Origin: an uncultured Gammaproteobacteria bacterium
GTDB lineage: Bacteria > Pseudomonadota > Gammaproteobacteria > GCA-002705445 > GCA-002716945
Length of the DNA stretch: 49,174 nt
Reading direction: 5' to 3'
NCBI GenBank assembly: GCA_913045115.1
Contig: CAJWPJ010000007.1
Span: 1 to 49,174, forward strand
Shown here in pieces: positions 15,879 to 24,588 of the stretch; position 1 is the first letter of the stretch, and each line of letters starts with the position of its first letter. A model generated the notes under the pieces. That model was not told the origin of the DNA. It made no database searches and saw only the letters and a list, made by a program, of their open reading frames with translations. Made by a program: the position numbers and the translations under genes.

Positions 15879-16587
15879 ATAGTTCTCTTGCTTTTTTCAA
15901 ATCACTAGCAGAATTAATGCCTATTGATTTGTTATTTTTTGCCTGAACACAACATATCGGTACATTATTCCAAATCAACCTCAATTGTTCAAGGCTCTCT
16001 TCTTTTTCATAATGGCATGGAGATAGGTCATTATACATTGATAGTGCTTTAAATTTAAATGCGTAAACACCGAGATGAATCAAGTACGAGGATCGAATTG
16101 AAGTTATCTTTTTCCGAGTAAATGTAACAGCTCTAGAATCTTTATCTACAATAACTTTTACATTATTTACATTAGAATACTCTTTATCATCGTTTGATTT
16201 GTATATTAATGTAGCAATAGATTCTGTATTTGATTTCTTTAATTTTTCTATAAGACTGTTGATATTTGCAACACTTATATTGAATTCATCAGCTTGAAGA
16301 TTGATAACTATGTCAGAGGGTCGAGCATTGTAGTGTTCTGCTGTGTAATAGCATCTTTCGGTACCATTTTTGAATGGCTTTTTAGATATAAAGGCATCAA
16401 CACCTTGTTTCACTGCATAATCATAAATAACGTTTGAATCTGTAGAGACAATAACTAGAGAATCTTTTATTTTTTTAGCTGTAATAATCATGTGCTCAAT
16501 AAGTGTTTTGTTGCCAATTTTTTTTATTAGCTTATTAGGTAATCTAGTTGAACTCATCCGAGCTGGCAATATAATAAAAGTTTTCAT
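15868..16587 (-). CDS. kdsB: CMP-Kdo synthetase (3-deoxy-manno-octulosonate cytidylyltransferase)
   Basis: KdsB activates Kdo with CTP for transfer to lipid A. The 239-residue protein opens FIILPARMSSTRLPNKLI, the nucleotide-binding signature, with DIVINLQADEFNI (metal-site D) and HLGVYAFKFKAL later. The usual NxQGDEP is here NLQADEFNI, a substitution near the active site. It overlaps lpxK by four bases. Other Kdo gene in the window: kdsA. Confidence 0.92.
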   Translation of the reverse strand: MKTFIILPARMSSTRLPNKLIKKIGNKTLIEHMIITAKKIKDSLVIVSTDSNVIYDYAVKQGVDAFISKKPFKNGTERCYYTAEHYNARPSDIVINLQADEFNISVANINSLIEKLKKSNTESIATLIYKSNDDKEYSNVNNVKVIVDKDSRAVTFTRKKITSIRSSYLIHLGVYAFKFKALSMYNDLSPCHYEKEESLEQLRLIWNNVPICCVQAKNNKSIGINSASDLKKARELYGN

Positions 16588-17534
16588 AATAATTTTTCTA
16601 CTATCTTTAAAAGTTTATCATTTGGAATTGTTTTTTGTTCTAAAATATAAATATTTTTATTAGCAAAAGATCTAATTTTAACAAAATCCTTTTCTGTTAC
16701 TAAGATAGGGAGATCCGTAGAAGGAATATCCAATTTATTGAATTGATAATGATCTGGATAGCTGAGTGTATTTAGATCTATGCCATAACTTTGTAATTCT
16801 TCTATTATTGAGAGATTATCTGCAATTGCAGTTAGTAAGATAGATTGCGAAAATCTGTTATCGTCTAGATTATATGTTTTATTATCAATATGTGACCTTA
16901 CTCCTGCAATTTCAGAATAGAAACCGGGGTATTGTAAACCTTTATAGTTACTAAATATAAAATCTGATTTTTTGTGGAAAAATTTTGGTTCTCTATTCGG
17001 ACCACATGGAAGTAAAAATTTATTATCCCGCATGTTTTTATTTGTAATGATAAATTCATAATCTCTATTTAAGCTGTAATGCTGAAGACCATCATCATGG
17101 ATAATAAAATCGGTCTTGTTTTCATCACAGTATTTTGTTGACTCTACTCTATTTGAACTGGCTACTATCATCGATCTAGTTTTTGAGCTCAATAAAACAG
17201 ATTCATCCCCCACTTGTCTCGGATCAGATATTTCAGTTATAACTTTTGGTGAAGTGATTGATGATCCATACCCAGATGAAACAATTATAGTTTCTTTACC
17301 TTTTTCTTTTAAGTAATTACTTAACCAAATCGTGAATGGAGTTTTCCCTGAACCTCCAACTACAAGATTTCCAACAATAATTATTTTATGCTTTGATGTA
17401 TATCTGTTAAAAATATTTATTAAAAGAAATTTCCTGATGTATATAGATATCAGAAATAATATGGATAGAGGAAGAAAAGGAATGAGAATTAATTTTGGGA
17501 ACTTGTACCATATTAAAAAAATCAACCTTTGCAT
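16584..17534 (-). CDS. lpxK: Tetraacyldisaccharide 4'-kinase
   Basis: LpxK phosphorylates the 4' position of the lipid A disaccharide at the inner membrane. The 316-residue protein has an N-terminal hydrophobic helix (about 12-40) and the P-loop VGNLVVGGSGKTPF (54-67), with a DDGLQHYSLNRDYE motif downstream. It starts on the final base of the msbA stop, giving the familiar msbA-lpxK order, followed by kdsB. Confidence 0.95.
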   Translation of the reverse strand: MQRLIFLIWYKFPKLILIPFLPLSILFLISIYIRKFLLINIFNRYTSKHKIIIVGNLVVGGSGKTPFTIWLSNYLKEKGKETIIVSSGYGSSITSPKVITEISDPRQVGDESVLLSSKTRSMIVASSNRVESTKYCDENKTDFIIHDDGLQHYSLNRDYEFIITNKNMRDNKFLLPCGPNREPKFFHKKSDFIFSNYKGLQYPGFYSEIAGVRSHIDNKTYNLDDNRFSQSILLTAIADNLSIIEELQSYGIDLNTLSYPDHYQFNKLDIPSTDLPILVTEKDFVKIRSFANKNIYILEQKTIPNDKLLKIVEKLL

Positions 17535-19282
17535 TAGCTTTTGAATTGAGAATTATATAAAGCATAATAGGCAGATTTTTTATCTAATAATTCATCATGT
17601 TTACCCTTCTCAATGATACGTCCATCCTCTATTACTATTATTGTATCAGCATTCATCACTGTAGATAATCTGTGTGCAATTATTATCGTGGTTTTGTTTT
17701 GTGAGAGTTTTACTAGAGACTGTTGAATAGATGTCTCTGATTCTGTATCTAGCGCACTCGTTGCCTCATCTAGTAAAAGTATAGGGGCATTTTTGAGTAA
17801 CGCTCGTGCTATTGCTATCCTTTGTCTCTGTCCACCCGATAAAAGTATCCCATTTTGGCCAACCATAGTGTCATATTTATCAGGTAACTCATTTATAAAG
17901 TCTGAAGCATAAGAAAATTTAGCAGCATCATGAACTAGTTTAGTATCAAGACAGCTTAATTCACCATAAGCTATGTTGTTGTATATTGTATCATTAAACA
18001 GGGTAAAATCTTGGCCTACATAAGATACGTACTTTCTGATCTCATTCAAATTTATTTCTCTTATATTGAATGTATTAAAATATATATCTCCTTGATCAGG
18101 ATCATATAGACGAGGGATAAGATCTAATAAGGTTGTTTTTCCACTTCCAGATTTTCCGACTACAGCAACCGTCTCTCCATCTTTGATATCAATATCAATA
18201 TTTTTAAGAACATTGGATTGAGAGGATGGGTATTTGAAGGTAACACCCTTAAAAAAGATAGAAATCTTTTTATCGATATCTATTCCTTCCGTTACTCCAA
18301 TAACCTCGCTTTCAGAATCAAGCAAATCAAAAATTGATTCACTAGCAGCTATGCCTCTTTGAAGAGTGACGTTTACCTCTGATAATCTCTTTATTGGAGC
18401 GAACATCATGATCATAGCTGTAAGATATGACATAAAAGTCCCGATGGATATTTCCTCAAGATAGTCATTAGATGTTACAAAGAAAATTATAGCAGCAAGA
18501 AATACTGCAACTAACAATTGCATTAGGGGGATGCTAATACTCTGGACAAAAATTAATTTTAAATTTCTTTCTCTATTGTATGCATTGGCAGAGTTAAATG
18601 TGTTTTCTTCGTAACTTTTACCACCAAATATTTTAATTATCCTATGACCTATTATTGATTCCTCAACTATATTTGTAATGCTACCCATAGAGCTTTGAAT
18701 ATCACGACTTAATGATCTAAACTTGACGCTCATTACCTTCAGGAAAAAACCAACAAGAGGCGCTAGAAGTAATAGTCCAATAGAAAGTTCGAAGCTATAA
18801 TAGAACATTAATGATAGAAGGCCAACTATTGTGAGCCCGTCTTTAATAAGTGTCGTTACAGCCTTAGTGGCAGCTTCTGCTACTTGTTCGGCATCAAATG
18901 TTATTTTAGAGACTAATTTTCCTGTAACTGATTCATCATAAAGTGATGATGATCTGAGTAGAATTTTATTGAACATATCTCTTCTAATGTCTCTGATTAT
19001 ACTCCTTCCAACATAGGCCATTCCATACGTGGACATAAAAGATCCAATTCCTCTAAAAACAAATATTAAAATTATTAGAATAGGCATTATCTGTATGAAG
19101 CTAGGGTCTTTATTTATAAAACTACCATCCAATAATGGCTTTATGATTGCTGCGAAAGATGTATCTGTAATGGCATGAATTACCATTCCTATAATAGCTA
19201 GAAAAAATGTTTTTTTATAAATCCCTGTGCTTTTTAACAGTCTCTTGTACAGATCGAGTGCGTTATTATTTTTTTGTATCAT
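17534..19282 (-). CDS. msbA: Lipid A export ABC transporter, ATP-binding/permease
   Basis: MsbA flips lipid A-core across the inner membrane. The 582-residue half-transporter has six membrane helices in the first 300 residues, Walker A GKSGSGKT at 376-383, the signature LSGGQRQR at 481-488 and Walker B ILLLDEATSALD from 501. Order msbA-lpxK-kdsB confirms the lipid A role over a generic multidrug exporter. It is divergent from the DUF2062 gene across a 99-base gap rich in A+T, with no promoter I can assign firmly. Confidence 0.96.
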   Translation of the reverse strand: MIQKNNNALDLYKRLLKSTGIYKKTFFLAIIGMVIHAITDTSFAAIIKPLLDGSFINKDPSFIQIMPILIILIFVFRGIGSFMSTYGMAYVGRSIIRDIRRDMFNKILLRSSSLYDESVTGKLVSKITFDAEQVAEAATKAVTTLIKDGLTIVGLLSLMFYYSFELSIGLLLLAPLVGFFLKVMSVKFRSLSRDIQSSMGSITNIVEESIIGHRIIKIFGGKSYEENTFNSANAYNRERNLKLIFVQSISIPLMQLLVAVFLAAIIFFVTSNDYLEEISIGTFMSYLTAMIMMFAPIKRLSEVNVTLQRGIAASESIFDLLDSESEVIGVTEGIDIDKKISIFFKGVTFKYPSSQSNVLKNIDIDIKDGETVAVVGKSGSGKTTLLDLIPRLYDPDQGDIYFNTFNIREINLNEIRKYVSYVGQDFTLFNDTIYNNIAYGELSCLDTKLVHDAAKFSYASDFINELPDKYDTMVGQNGILLSGGQRQRIAIARALLKNAPILLLDEATSALDTESETSIQQSLVKLSQNKTTIIIAHRLSTVMNADTIIVIEDGRIIEKGKHDELLDKKSAYYALYNSQFKS

Positions 19283-19381
19283 AATAAATTAGTTGGATTA
19301 CAAGGATATTTGACTATCATACATGATATTATTTATGCATTGAAATATACATACAATAATTTTCAATTATAGTTCTAAAAT

Positions 19382-19894
19382 ATGAAAAAATTCTTTAAAG
19401 ATAATTTACCTAAACCTGAAGACATCAGGAAATATAAGGCTTTAGGCGTGCTTGGCGAATCCATATTTGAGAGAGAACTATGGAGTATCAATAAGCACAC
19501 CTTATCTCGTGCTATAGCAATTGGCTTATTCTGGGGTTGGATGCCTATGTTTTTTCAGATGATACCAGCAGCGTTCTGCGCTGTTTATTTTAGGGCTAAT
19601 TTACCTCTCTCACTTGCAGGTGTATGGGTTAGTAATCCCATTACCATGCCGCCGATGATGTATATTGGATATGAATTCGGGAATATTATACTGGGAATAG
19701 ATCCTCTTTTTGATAAATTCGAAGCAAGTATTGAATGGATAGGGAGTGTGTTTTCTTTGATATGGCAACCATTACTTATGGGTACTTTGATAATTGGGGT
19801 AGTTTCTGCCATTTTGGGGTTCATCAGTATTCATATCATCTGGAAAGTAATAGCCTATCGAAAATTAAAAAAACTAAAGCAAAACTCTAAATAA
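19382..19894 (+). CDS. DUF2062 membrane protein
   Basis: A 170-residue inner-membrane protein of the DUF2062 family, function unknown. Residues about 42-62, 66-88 and 118-150 are hydrophobic and likely span the membrane; the family-typical segments GLFWGWMPMFFQMIPAAFCA and VSNPITMPPMMYIGYEFG are present. The start ATG at 19382 is 99 bases from the divergent msbA start. The 3' end overlaps convergent lolD by eight bases. Proximity to LPS export genes is suggestive but not evidence of function. Confidence 0.88.
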   Translation: MKKFFKDNLPKPEDIRKYKALGVLGESIFERELWSINKHTLSRAIAIGLFWGWMPMFFQMIPAAFCAVYFRANLPLSLAGVWVSNPITMPPMMYIGYEFGNIILGIDPLFDKFEASIEWIGSVFSLIWQPLLMGTLIIGVVSAILGFISIHIIWKVIAYRKLKKLKQNSK

Positions 19895-20549
19895 CCTTCC
19901 CCTCAAGCATTTTCTTTTTAGTCTTCATTTTATGTATCACATCATCGTCATGGGAAACTACAATCAACGTAATCATGTGTGTCTCACAAATCTCAGTTAA
20001 CTTGTTTATAACTGATTGAGAGTTTACCGAATCAAGATTTCCAGTCGGTTCATCAGCAAATATAATCTTTGATTTCATTGCAATCGCACGAGCAATACCG
20101 ACTCTTTGTGCTTCACCGCCTGATAATATTGAAACTGGAGAATCTTGATGTTCAAGCAGGTTGGCTTCATCTAGACATTCGATAGCAATATTCCTTGATT
20201 TTTGACTATTGGTACCTCTATATCGAAGGGGTAACATAATATTTTCTATGACATTGAAATCTTGAAGTAAGTTAGGCGCCTGAAAAATATGAGAAATATT
20301 ATTAAGTCTAAATAATGTTTTTTTCGTATTAGACAAATTTGTGAAACAAATATCATTGAAAAAGATTTCTCCCCTATCTGGTTTATCAAGCCCTGCTAAT
20401 ATATTTAATAAGGTTGATTTTCCAACCCCTGATGGTCCCGATATAGATAGCGAGTTACCTGAATCTAGCTCAAACGATACTCCATTCAAGACACCCCTCT
20501 CATTACAATTCTTAAATTTCTTGAAAATTTCTTTACACTTAATATTCAT
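19887..20549 (-). CDS. lolD: Lipoprotein-releasing system ATPase
   Basis: LolD powers release of outer-membrane lipoproteins from the inner membrane to LolA. The 220-residue ABC protein has Walker A GPSGVGKST at about 38-46, signature LSGGEAQR, and Walker B IIFADEPTGNLD. It overlaps the lolC-type gene by four bases. The sequence alone resembles all MacB/LolD/FtsE-type ATPases; the neighbour decides the call. Confidence 0.94.
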   Translation of the reverse strand: MNIKCKEIFKKFKNCNERGVLNGVSFELDSGNSLSISGPSGVGKSTLLNILAGLDKPDRGEIFFNDICFTNLSNTKKTLFRLNNISHIFQAPNLLQDFNVIENIMLPLRYRGTNSQKSRNIAIECLDEANLLEHQDSPVSILSGGEAQRVGIARAIAMKSKIIFADEPTGNLDSVNSQSVINKLTEICETHMITLIVVSHDDDVIHKMKTKKKMLEGKVI

Positions 20550-21730
20550 AAGTTTAATGATTGAGATGGGTTCACATTAATAGCTTTTATTGCTGGATAA
20601 ATAGAAGATAACAAAACCATCAAAAAAGAAATAAATGTAATTTTATAAATATCAGACATTAATACTATAGATGGTATGAGATCCAAGTGATATATATCTG
20701 GAGCAATGAGTGAGATGTTAAAAAGGTTTTCTAATGAAACAACTATTTCGTTGATATTTGAAGATAATAAAATACCTAACAATATACCAAGAGAAATACC
20801 AAAGATTCCAATCATTACGCCCTGTATCAAGAAGATGGATTGGATTGTGATTTTAGAGAATCCTAGAGACATCAAAATTGCTATATCTTTTTGTTTATTT
20901 AAAACAAGTAATGACAAAGATGAAATAATATTAAATGACGTAATAGCAATGATTAGCATAAGTATGATAAACATTACCCTTTTTTCGTTCCCAATAGCTT
21001 GGAACAATGCATTATGGGTCTCCGTCCAGTTACTACTTATAATTCCATGTTCAGTGAAAAGATCTTTTGATGTATTAACTGCGTCAAGAGGGTCTGATAA
21101 TTTTAACTTTATATAGGTATATGAGTCTGTGCTTGTTAACGCTAGATCACTGCCATAGACAAACCTTTGATTGTACTCATAAATACCAGAATCAAAAATG
21201 CCAGAAATTTTAAAAAACTCTTGTTTATATATATTATTATAGTTCGATAGTTCTATTGTATCCCCAACATTAACACTAAGATTATTAGCCAGAACATTGC
21301 CAATGATTATATCTTCAGGGTTCAGGAGCCTGAATTCACCATCAATAATTATGTTTGAAATCTCACTAGTCTTATTTTCTAAGTGATGATTTACGTTGTG
21401 AACTATTACGGGTATGTTCTTTGCGTCACCAGATGATGATAAAACTTCATTCCTATGGACTATTGAATAACTCTGTATACTTTTATTGACATTAATAATC
21501 TTCCCAAGCTTCTCAACACTCACTTGACTACTGGGATATATATTAATGTGAGATGTGAAAGATAGAATCTTCTCCCTAAGTTCTTTTTCAAATCCATTCA
21601 TAACCGAAAGTACAGTAATGAGTATCCCTACGCCAAGCATAAGACCAAATATAGATACTTTTGAAATAACTGATATGAATGATAAATTATATCTAGAGAA
21701 TAATAATCTATATGCTATTAGAAAATTCAT
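20546..21730 (-). CDS. lolC: Lipoprotein-releasing system permease (LolC/LolE/LolF type)
   Basis: Integral membrane component of the Lol ABC transporter. I place the start at the ATG at 21730 (MNFLIAYRLLFSR), giving 394 residues; an earlier ATG at 21802 adds 24 residues that lie inside the divergent aguA gene and lack family support. One N-terminal helix, a large periplasmic domain (about 45-245), and three C-terminal helices with the FtsX fold are visible. VSIFGLMLGVGILITVLSVMNGFEKELR is the family signature. Only one such gene is present, so the transporter may be a LolF-LolF homodimer, or a second permease lies elsewhere. Confidence 0.92.
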   Translation of the reverse strand: MNFLIAYRLLFSRYNLSFISVISKVSIFGLMLGVGILITVLSVMNGFEKELREKILSFTSHINIYPSSQVSVEKLGKIINVNKSIQSYSIVHRNEVLSSSGDAKNIPVIVHNVNHHLENKTSEISNIIIDGEFRLLNPEDIIIGNVLANNLSVNVGDTIELSNYNNIYKQEFFKISGIFDSGIYEYNQRFVYGSDLALTSTDSYTYIKLKLSDPLDAVNTSKDLFTEHGIISSNWTETHNALFQAIGNEKRVMFIILMLIIAITSFNIISSLSLLVLNKQKDIAILMSLGFSKITIQSIFLIQGVMIGIFGISLGILLGILLSSNINEIVVSLENLFNISLIAPDIYHLDLIPSIVLMSDIYKITFISFLMVLLSSIYPAIKAINVNPSQSLNL

Positions 21731-21759
21731 ATAGTCACTATAGCAAAAATAAAGAAAAG

Positions 21760-22752
21760 ATGAGCCTTCATAAAAAAAAATTATTCGCAGATTTCGAATC
21801 AAATCATATCATGATGATTTTTCCATACATGCACAGAAATAAAAGCTACTATAAGGAATTATGTAATATTTACCTGAGTTTAAACAAAATATTTTTAGAG
21901 AGTAATATAAAACAAACAATCGTTTTAAGTAAAAACCACAAGAGCGCTGTTCCTACAATATTTGATCACAGTTCGGTGACTAAATTATATTATGACTGCA
22001 ATGACATTTGGGTAAGAGACTATATGCCGAAAATATATCTCTGTGGTGATAAAAAAAATATGATTAGATATAGTTTCAATGCATACGGTGAGAAATACTC
22101 TTATATTGCAGACAATAATTTTAAAAATATTGTAAATTATCCCTCTAGTGAAATTAATTTGGATGGCTTTGTCTTAGAGGGAGGAAACTTAGAGTTTTCT
22201 GAAAGTGGAATTATTATTACGAATATTGCATGTATTAAGAAAAATAATAAAAAAAATACTATAGATATAGAGACAGAGCTTAACAAAATAAGTACACAGC
22301 TACAGGTTTCTGAGCTATTCACAATAGACCTACCTGAAATTATAGGTGATGACACGAATGGCCATATTGATAACTATATACGATTTATTCAAAATGACAC
22401 GATTGTCTACTTTGCATCAAAAGATAAGAGTTATTGTAACTATGATGTTGCCCGCAAACTAGAAAAACAAGTTGAAGTTATTATAAATAGCAGCACACTC
22501 ATTAAGAAGGCAATACCTATATATCATAGTAAAATTGATGAGTTAGTAATTAATAAAAAGATTCATCCTTATTCAAAACTTAATTTTATTACTGCGAAGG
22601 ATTTATTTATTTTTCCTTGTATATATAAGAATAAAGATTCTGTAGAATTAGATATAGAAAGTTTAGATCTTAAATCTAAAGTGTACGTCATAAATAGCGA
22701 AGCATCGTTAATTGAGTATGGAGGATTACATTGTCTATCAGCCAACATTTGA
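21760..22752 (+). CDS. aguA: Agmatine deiminase (PAD-type)
   Basis: Hydrolyses agmatine to N-carbamoylputrescine, second-last step of putrescine synthesis. I choose the ATG at 21760 (330 residues), preceded by AAAGAAAAG; an upstream ATG at 21712 would overlap the divergent lolC start. Guanidine-modifying motifs include NDIWVRDYMP, the EGGNLEFSESG segment, the GDDTNGHIDNYIRF histidine/aspartate motif and the C-terminal GGLHCLSANI with the predicted nucleophilic Cys. Coupling to aguB downstream distinguishes it from other members. The sequence is divergent and very AT-rich. Confidence 0.9.
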   Translation: MSLHKKKLFADFESNHIMMIFPYMHRNKSYYKELCNIYLSLNKIFLESNIKQTIVLSKNHKSAVPTIFDHSSVTKLYYDCNDIWVRDYMPKIYLCGDKKNMIRYSFNAYGEKYSYIADNNFKNIVNYPSSEINLDGFVLEGGNLEFSESGIIITNIACIKKNNKKNTIDIETELNKISTQLQVSELFTIDLPEIIGDDTNGHIDNYIRFIQNDTIVYFASKDKSYCNYDVARKLEKQVEVIINSSTLIKKAIPIYHSKIDELVINKKIHPYSKLNFITAKDLFIFPCIYKNKDSVELDIESLDLKSKVYVINSEASLIEYGGLHCLSANI

Positions 22753-23564
22753 ATGTTTTACTTTTACAATACAAACCTTACGATAATATAAATAAAAACA
22801 TCGAAAAGATTAAAATTTTACTAAATAATGCAAGTGTAATAAAAAATACTCTTGTTGTGTGTCCTGAATTATCCATTCAAAAATATATTTGTATCGTTAA
22901 AGATAAAAATTTATTTAGTCAAGCACTCGATATAGACTCTCAAATATTTGATGATTTAAAAAGTATTTCCAAAAATTACAAAATATTTTTATGCATCACT
23001 GTTTTTATGAAAGTAAAAAATAGCTATTTTAATACCGCTATGATTTTCGATCCAAGTGGTAAAATTATTAAAAAATATAATAAAAAGCATATACCATCTG
23101 AGTATTGCTATCAGGAAAAATATTATTTTGATCAACCTAAAAATAATTTTAAATATTTTAAAATAAAGAATTTCAAGATTGGTATATTAATTTGCTGGGA
23201 TCAATGGCACCAAAGATCTTATGAGTACATGAAAAAAAATAACGTAAACTTGATAATATGTCCAACAGCAATAGGATATGGCAAGGTAAAAAACAAAAGC
23301 ATAAGTCTTCTCAACGAGCGAAAAAAATGGGTAAACGTTATATCAGCTAATGGCCTTATGATCAATACACCTATCGTAATATCAAATAGGACTGGCAAAG
23401 AAACTATGAAAGACTCATCTATATCTTTTTGGGGGTCAAGTTTTATCTCGGACAGCAACGGAGATGTTGTAAAAAGACTCCCTCAAGGAGAGGGTTTCAT
23501 CCACCATAAATTTTTGATTAAAGACCAAATTACTGCAAAAAGAATGTGGAATTTTGATGAATAG
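22731..23564 (+). CDS. aguB: N-carbamoylputrescine amidohydrolase
   Basis: Nitrilase-superfamily enzyme that releases putrescine, CO2 and ammonia from N-carbamoylputrescine. The catalytic triad is E46 (CPELS), K118 (NKKHIPSEY) and C155 (ICWDQWHQRSYEY); the CWDQW motif is characteristic of this subfamily. Start is TTG at 22731, six bases after GGAGG (22720-22724) that lies inside the end of aguA; the genes overlap by 22 bases, implying translational coupling. 277 residues is slightly short of the usual 290-300. Confidence 0.92.
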   Translation: MSISQHLNVLLLQYKPYDNINKNIEKIKILLNNASVIKNTLVVCPELSIQKYICIVKDKNLFSQALDIDSQIFDDLKSISKNYKIFLCITVFMKVKNSYFNTAMIFDPSGKIIKKYNKKHIPSEYCYQEKYYFDQPKNNFKYFKIKNFKIGILICWDQWHQRSYEYMKKNNVNLIICPTAIGYGKVKNKSISLLNERKKWVNVISANGLMINTPIVISNRTGKETMKDSSISFWGSSFISDSNGDVVKRLPQGEGFIHHKFLIKDQITAKRMWNFDE

Positions 23565-23596
23565 TCAATAATACATCGATTATATGTAAAATAATC

Positions 23597-23626
23597 ATGT
23601 CAAATTATATGAGTAACGACTATAAT
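23597..23626 (+). promoter_or_regulatory. Candidate promoter of the small secreted protein/rhodanese pair
   Basis: ATGTCA (23597-23602, four of six -35 matches), an 18-base spacer, then a perfect TATAAT at 23621-23626. Transcription would start near 23633, 36 bases before the ATG at 23669, which has a GGAG 11 bases upstream. Confidence 0.5.
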
Positions 23627-23668
23627 ATGGTTGTTTAATCAGTTCTTTGATTGTGGAGATCTTAACAA

Positions 23669-23821
23669 ATGAGGATATATATATTAATGCTAACGCTCTT
23701 AGTAATGAGCTTTTCAGTATCTCAGCCATCTTTTGCTAAAAATACAACTCAATATGAAGTTATATCAGCTGAAGATGAAAAAAAGCCTTCTTCAGATGAT
23801 GAAGAGCCTGATTGCGAATAA
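23669..23821 (+). CDS. Small secreted acidic protein, 50 aa, unrecognised
   Basis: A 50-residue open frame with ATG at 23669 and a GGAG at 23654-23657. Residues 1-23 form a clear Sec signal peptide (MRIYILMLTLLVMSFS, then VSQPSFA with a likely cut after A23). The mature part is only 27 residues, very acidic and serine-containing, ending KKPSSDDEEPDCE with a single Cys near the C-terminus. It lies 15 bases ahead of the rhodanese start and shares its promoter. I do not recognise a family. The signal peptide, ribosome site and promoter argue that it is a real gene rather than a chance frame; function unknown. Confidence 0.65.
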   Translation: MRIYILMLTLLVMSFSVSQPSFAKNTTQYEVISAEDEKKPSSDDEEPDCE

Positions 23822-23836
23822 TTAATGGGAGGAGAT

Positions 23837-24517
23837 ATGTTAAAAATCAAACATAACATTTTATCAGCTGCATTGCTTTCTCTAGTCCTAGTATCATTTT
23901 CTGCTGTTGCGGGTAAACCAGTTGCTATTTCTAAAGGTGATGGTCCCAATTCATTAGAAATCGGACTATCTGTATCAGTTGGTGAACATAAGATTATGAG
24001 AAACCAAGATAACGGGGCTACGGTTAATCCAGCATTTGCAAAGACTTCAAGACCGTGTCCGCCATTTTGCATACAACCTATGCAACTTAGACCTGGTATA
24101 GAAACTCTTGGTGAACAAGAAATAATTCATTACGCAGTAATGATGAGCAAAGGTGAAAAAATGCCAGATGGTTCTGAAATCATGATTATAGATTCAAGAA
24201 CACCTGATTGGGTAGCGAAAGGTACAATTCCTGGTGCAGTCAATTTGCCATGGACATTATTAAGTGAGAGAAAAGGAGCAGATCCGCTATCTATCGCTGA
24301 ACTAATGACAACTAAATTCGGAGCAAAAGAGCAAAATGGCTTGTTCTATTTTGATAATGCAAAGACATTAGTAATGTTCTGTAATGGAATGTGGTGTGGA
24401 CAATCACCAAACAATATTAAAAGTTTATTAAAATACGGATATCCAGCTAATAAGATTAAATGGTACCGTGGAGGAATGCAAAACTGGGAAAACCTAGGTT
24501 TTAATACCGTTAAATAA
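23837..24517 (+). CDS. Secreted rhodanese-domain protein with CPPFC and CNGMWCG motifs
   Basis: A periplasmic sulfurtransferase-like protein. The start at 23837 is chosen because GGAGGAGAT directly precedes it and the next 26 residues form a signal peptide ending SAVAG; an in-frame ATG at 23825 sits upstream of that ribosome site. In the 226-residue product, C74 and C78 form CPPFC between the signal and the domain, and the rhodanese domain (about 112-226) holds the loop CNGMWCGQS with C182 in the catalytic position and C187 beside it. The family resembles periplasmic rhodaneses near quinoprotein dehydrogenase or thiol metabolism genes. Base composition appears richer in G+C than neighbours. 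Own promoter and strong terminator suggest high expression. Substrate unknown. Confidence 0.85.
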   Translation: MLKIKHNILSAALLSLVLVSFSAVAGKPVAISKGDGPNSLEIGLSVSVGEHKIMRNQDNGATVNPAFAKTSRPCPPFCIQPMQLRPGIETLGEQEIIHYAVMMSKGEKMPDGSEIMIIDSRTPDWVAKGTIPGAVNLPWTLLSERKGADPLSIAELMTTKFGAKEQNGLFYFDNAKTLVMFCNGMWCGQSPNNIKSLLKYGYPANKIKWYRGGMQNWENLGFNTVK

Positions 24518-24539
24518 ACATAAATTGTAATCAAATATA

Positions 24540-24571
24540 AGCAGCACATTTATTTATGTGCTGCTTTTTTT
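24540..24571 (+). terminator. Rho-independent terminator after the rhodanese gene
   Basis: GCAGCACAT (24541-24549) and ATGTGCTGC (24556-24564) form a perfect nine-base-pair stem with a six-base loop, followed by seven T's (24565-24571). It is 23 bases past the rhodanese stop and just ahead of mfd. The sole clear intrinsic terminator in the window. Confidence 0.92.
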
Positions 24572-24588
24572 ATAATCACTAGCTGTAT

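Noticed and set aside
19283-19381. Divergent promoters between msbA and the DUF2062 gene
   Set aside because: Several AT-rich partial hexamers exist (for example TTGACT at 19310-19315), but none pairs with a good -10 box at proper spacing.
20546-21802. N-terminal extension of LolC from 21802
   Set aside because: It would overlap the aguA start region; the family begins with the short MNFLIAYRLLFSR segment.
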